Position numbers and translations under genes: made by a program. 7,994 nucleotides of DNA, taken from the NCBI GenBank assembly GCA_018657655.1, contig JABHWQ010000493.1, forward strand, positions 1-7,994, read 5' to 3'. Below the pieces are notes generated by a model. The model was not told the DNA's origin. It saw only the letters and a list, made by a program, of their open reading frames with translations, and made no database searches. Each line of letters begins with the position of its first letter. The stretch's first letter is position 1. Of the stretch, positions 6,618 to 7,994 are shown piece after piece. This DNA is from Chloroflexota bacterium (GTDB lineage: Bacteria > Chloroflexota > Dehalococcoidia > SZUA-161 > SpSt-899).

Positions 6618-6678
6618 GAAGGCGGGAATCCAGAGGGGTGGCAGTGAAGTGGATTCCGGCTCGGGGGCCGGAATGACA
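6618..6678 (+). repeat. Right part of the interrupted palindromic repeat
   Basis: It continues the fragment at 6302-6316. GAAGGCGGGAATCC is followed by AGAGGGGTGG and the hairpin ATTCCGGC-TCGGGG-GCCGGAAT (6653-6674), ending in GGAATGACA. That end is the inverted partner of the opening TGTCATTCC. Rejoined, the repeat is about 73 bp long. Confidence 0.75.
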
Positions 6679-6783
6679 TATCATATTCAATTGCCGGTTT
6701 AATAATGTGCAAAAGTGTTGGGGACAATACACTGGATCGTTGAAGATAAGTAACTTGCAAGGAGTACAGGGAAGCCCCGGTAA
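6679..6783. other. Spacer between repeat blocks with no recognised feature
   Basis: About 100 bases of unique-looking sequence. I find no ORF with a supported start, no convincing -35/-10 pair and no strong hairpin. TAA at 6781-6783 is the left flanking duplication of the next element. Confidence 0.5.
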
Positions 6784-6935
6784 CAGACTGTGTCATAATG
6801 TCTTCGCGAGGAATTCCGCCTGGGGCGGATGACGCGGCGATCTCCTCAAACAGGGAGATTGCTTCGTCCTTCTAAGGAAGAACTCGCAATGACATCACAA
6901 AATATATGGTTTTGTTTGTATAGTGACACAGTCTG
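6784..6935. mobile_element. Putative MITE (152 bp) with CAGACTGTGTCA termini and TAA duplication
   Basis: CAGACTGTGTCA (6784-6795) is a perfect 12-base inverted match to TGACACAGTCTG (6924-6935). TAA occurs immediately outside both ends (6781-6783 and 6936-6938), as expected for a 3-bp target duplication. Most of the interior is a TGTCATTGCGAG-type palindromic repeat (6799-6894). The terminus and 3-bp duplication match those of the 6317-6617 element, so both belong to one family. It encodes no protein and lies 26 bp upstream of the PAS gene start. Confidence 0.72.
6799..6894 (+). repeat. TGTCATTGCGAG-type palindromic repeat inside the 152-bp element
   Basis: TGTCTTCGCGAG (6799-6810) and CTCGCAATGACA (6883-6894) are inverted with two mismatches. 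An inner hairpin ATCTCC (6840-6845) / GGAGAT (6854-6859) and GCTTCGTC follow the usual arrangement of this dispersed repeat family. Confidence 0.7.
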
Positions 6936-6950
6936 TAACACAGGATTCAT

Positions 6951-6958
6951 GGAGGTGA
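6951..6958 (+). promoter_or_regulatory. Ribosome binding site selecting a GTG start
   Basis: GGAGGTGA ends six bases (from GGAGG) before GTG at 6962. The in-frame ATG codons further in lie within or after the PAS core, so GTG is the real start. Confidence 0.78.
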
Positions 6959-6961
6959 ACC

Positions 6962-7884
6962 GTGAGCAAGAAACGAACTCTGAAAGCAGACCCGAAACCT
7001 CGATGCACTAGAGCAAAGCAAGATGAAGCGGCAACTCGCACCTGGCAAGCTACGTTTGATGCCATTGCCGACTCTGTATGTACTATCGATCGCGATGGGA
7101 AAATCCTCCAGTGCAACAAAGCCATGGAGAACTTCCTGGATATGGTATCAGCCGACATTGTTGGGCAAACTTGCTGGAATTGGTCCATCGGTCCGATGAG
7201 CCAATTCCGGAATGCCCGGTTCAAAAGGCTTTCCAGACACATTCCCGGGAAACAGTGCTTCTTCCCGTGAATGGGAAATGGCTTGAAGTCACGGCTGATC
7301 CCATCATAGATGAGAAAGGTATTGCTATCTCTTGCGTTCATGTCATTGCTGACATTACCGAACGTGTCAGAGCACGAGAGGCGTTGCAAGACAGCGAGGA
7401 ACGTTTCCGTACCCTGTTTGAGTTCAATCCAAATCCCTACCATTCTTTGGACGCGGATGGGCATATTATCGAAGTAAATAATACCTGGCTGGATACATTG
7501 GGGTATACCAGCGATGAAGTGATCGGCCAGTGGTTTGGAAATTTTGTTACCGATCGCTATAAAGAGATATTCCGAGGAAGATTCCCCATCTATAAAGAAA
7601 GAGGCGCTATTCATGACGCCGAATTTGAAGTTATATGCAGGAACGGGGAATGCCGTACAGTCCTCTTTAATGGGCGGGTCAGCAAGTATCCCGATGGTCA
7701 ATTCCGTCAAACACACTGCATGTTTGCCGATATTACCGATCGCAAAAAAACGGAAATGGCATTAATAGAAAGTGAGGAACGTTTCCGGGCGCTGGTTGAA
7801 AACGCCTCAGAGGGATTCGCGATCATCAACGCGGATGGTACCATCAGGTATGAAAGCCCGGCTTTGTTGCACAAATGCGAATAA
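6962..7884 (+). pseudogene. PAS-domain sensor protein, frameshifted and cut by an insertion sequence
   Basis: The gene starts at GTG 6962. The first segment (frame of 6962) encodes a basic tail and the first half of a PAS domain up to DIVGQTCW, and this frame would stop at 7270. The PAS continues in the next frame from GAA at 7177 (ELVHRSDEPIPECPV..), so one G is missing from a TGGGAA context at 7175-7179. The second segment finishes PAS 1 (ADITER at about 7348), holds a full PAS 2 (about 7380-7740, ending DITDRKKTE), and begins PAS 3 (ERFRALVENASEGFAI). PAS 3 is cut after YESP at 7860, where an insertion sequence starts; the last seven residues before TAA are IS-derived. Any kinase or other output domain was on the far side. 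PAS 1 carries a C-W-x3-H-x8-C-P arrangement seen in some anaerobe PAS proteins. Confidence 0.85.
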
Positions 7885-7899
7885 GCGGTTAATCTTGCC

Positions 7900-7933
7900 G
7901 TGGGGGAAATAGAGAAATGGGAGTATCCCCCAC
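7900..7933 (+). promoter_or_regulatory. Stem-loop directly before the transposase start
   Basis: GTGGGGGA (7900-7907) is a perfect inverted match to TCCCCCAC (7926-7933) with an 18-base loop. The stem ends one base before the ATG at 7935. In RNA made from outside the element it would cover the initiation region, a known way for insertion sequences to limit transposase made by read-through transcription. That role is inferred here. Confidence 0.5.
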
Positions 7934-7934
7934 A

Positions 7935-7994
7935 ATGAAAAAGCATCCCTCACCAACCCGCTACAAAGTTACTAATTGGTCAGATTATAACAGA
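7935..7994 (+). CDS. IS5-family transposase, N-terminal 20 codons only
   Basis: The visible product is MKKHPSPTRYKVTNWSDYNR. The Y-K-x-T-N-W-x-x-Y-N block close to the N-terminus is typical of IS903-like IS5-family transposases (a DDE enzyme that cuts and joins the IS ends). The catalytic region lies beyond the window. The start is chosen by the usual short lead before YKxTNW; an in-frame ATG at 7917 would add six residues and lies in the loop of a stem-loop. Neither start has a strong RBS. The frame is open to the window edge. Confidence 0.7.
   Translation, partial: MKKHPSPTRYKVTNWSDYNR

Larger units (their letters stand above)
7860..7994 (+). mobile_element. Left end of an IS5-family (IS903-like) insertion sequence, continuing off the window
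   Basis: GGCTTTGTTGCACAAA starting at 7860 resembles the IS903-type terminal repeat (GGCTTTGTTG...). A transposase N-terminus follows about 75 bp inside. The boundary falls where the PAS 3 reading stops making sense. IS903-group elements usually duplicate 9 bp, so TGAAAGCCC (7851-7859) is the expected left copy. The right end is outside the window. Confidence 0.72.

Noticed and set aside
6386..6796. Two short minus-strand frames and a plus-strand frame near 6829-7011
   Set aside because: They are made of palindromic repeat sequence, have no RBS and translate to repeat-derived peptides.
6896..6930. Possible -10 element (TATAGT) near the right end of the 152-bp element
   Set aside because: No acceptable -35 sequence is found at normal spacing, so an outward promoter for the PAS gene is not supported.
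6302..6940. CRISPR array
   Set aside because: The repeats differ in length and sequence, are palindromic and nested, and have no regular spacers.
6895..7716. A 273-codon open frame on the minus strand
   Set aside because: It lies antisense to the PAS gene, whose two frames give clear PAS domains. The minus-strand product has no recognisable domain and no supported start.

Overview
The window looks bacterial. It has Shine-Dalgarno-type starts, tightly packed genes on one strand, and roughly balanced base composition. It is rich in PAS-domain histidine kinases and carries a repeat-filled intergenic stretch. The repeats (TGTCATTCCCGCG..., TGTCATTGCGAG..., CTTCGACAAGCTCAG...) are types I associate with large environmental genomes, notably Chloroflexota of the Dehalococcoidia kind. 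That placement is from memory and tentative.

Layout. Positions 1-6167 hold a compact plus-strand signalling operon. Its members are (a) the 3' part of a multi-PAS histidine kinase that runs off the left edge; (b) a periplasmic-type substrate-binding domain; (c) a membrane-anchored histidine kinase transmitter, in the same frame as (b) and separated from it only by a TAG codon; (d) a stand-alone Rcp1-like receiver; and (e) a receiver-PAS-histidine kinase whose start overlaps (d). Positions 6168-6940 contain no gene. They hold a mosaic of palindromic repeats and two insertions that look like non-autonomous mobile elements (MITEs). Each insertion has CAGRCTGYGTCA termini and a 3-bp flanking duplication. 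From 6962 a second PAS-protein gene begins with a strong RBS and a GTG start. It is broken by a one-base frameshift near 7177 and then interrupted at 7860 by the left end of an IS5-family (IS903-like) insertion sequence, whose transposase runs off the right edge.

How the parts would work together. The intact ancestral (b)+(c) protein would be a one-piece sensor: a ligand-binding domain outside the membrane, one transmembrane helix, a coiled coil and a HisKA/HATPase core. The two other kinases would sense through PAS domains. The two receivers supply aspartate acceptors, but no DNA-binding or enzymatic output domain is present, so the output must be encoded elsewhere or act by protein contact. 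The transmitter modules of the first and last kinases are close paralogues.

The main points for a second look are the in-frame amber codon splitting the sensor kinase, the MITE insertion whose removal restores a perfect palindrome, and the clustering of three gene-breaking lesions in about 4.6 kb. I see no CRISPR array, tRNA or rRNA, and no confident promoter.
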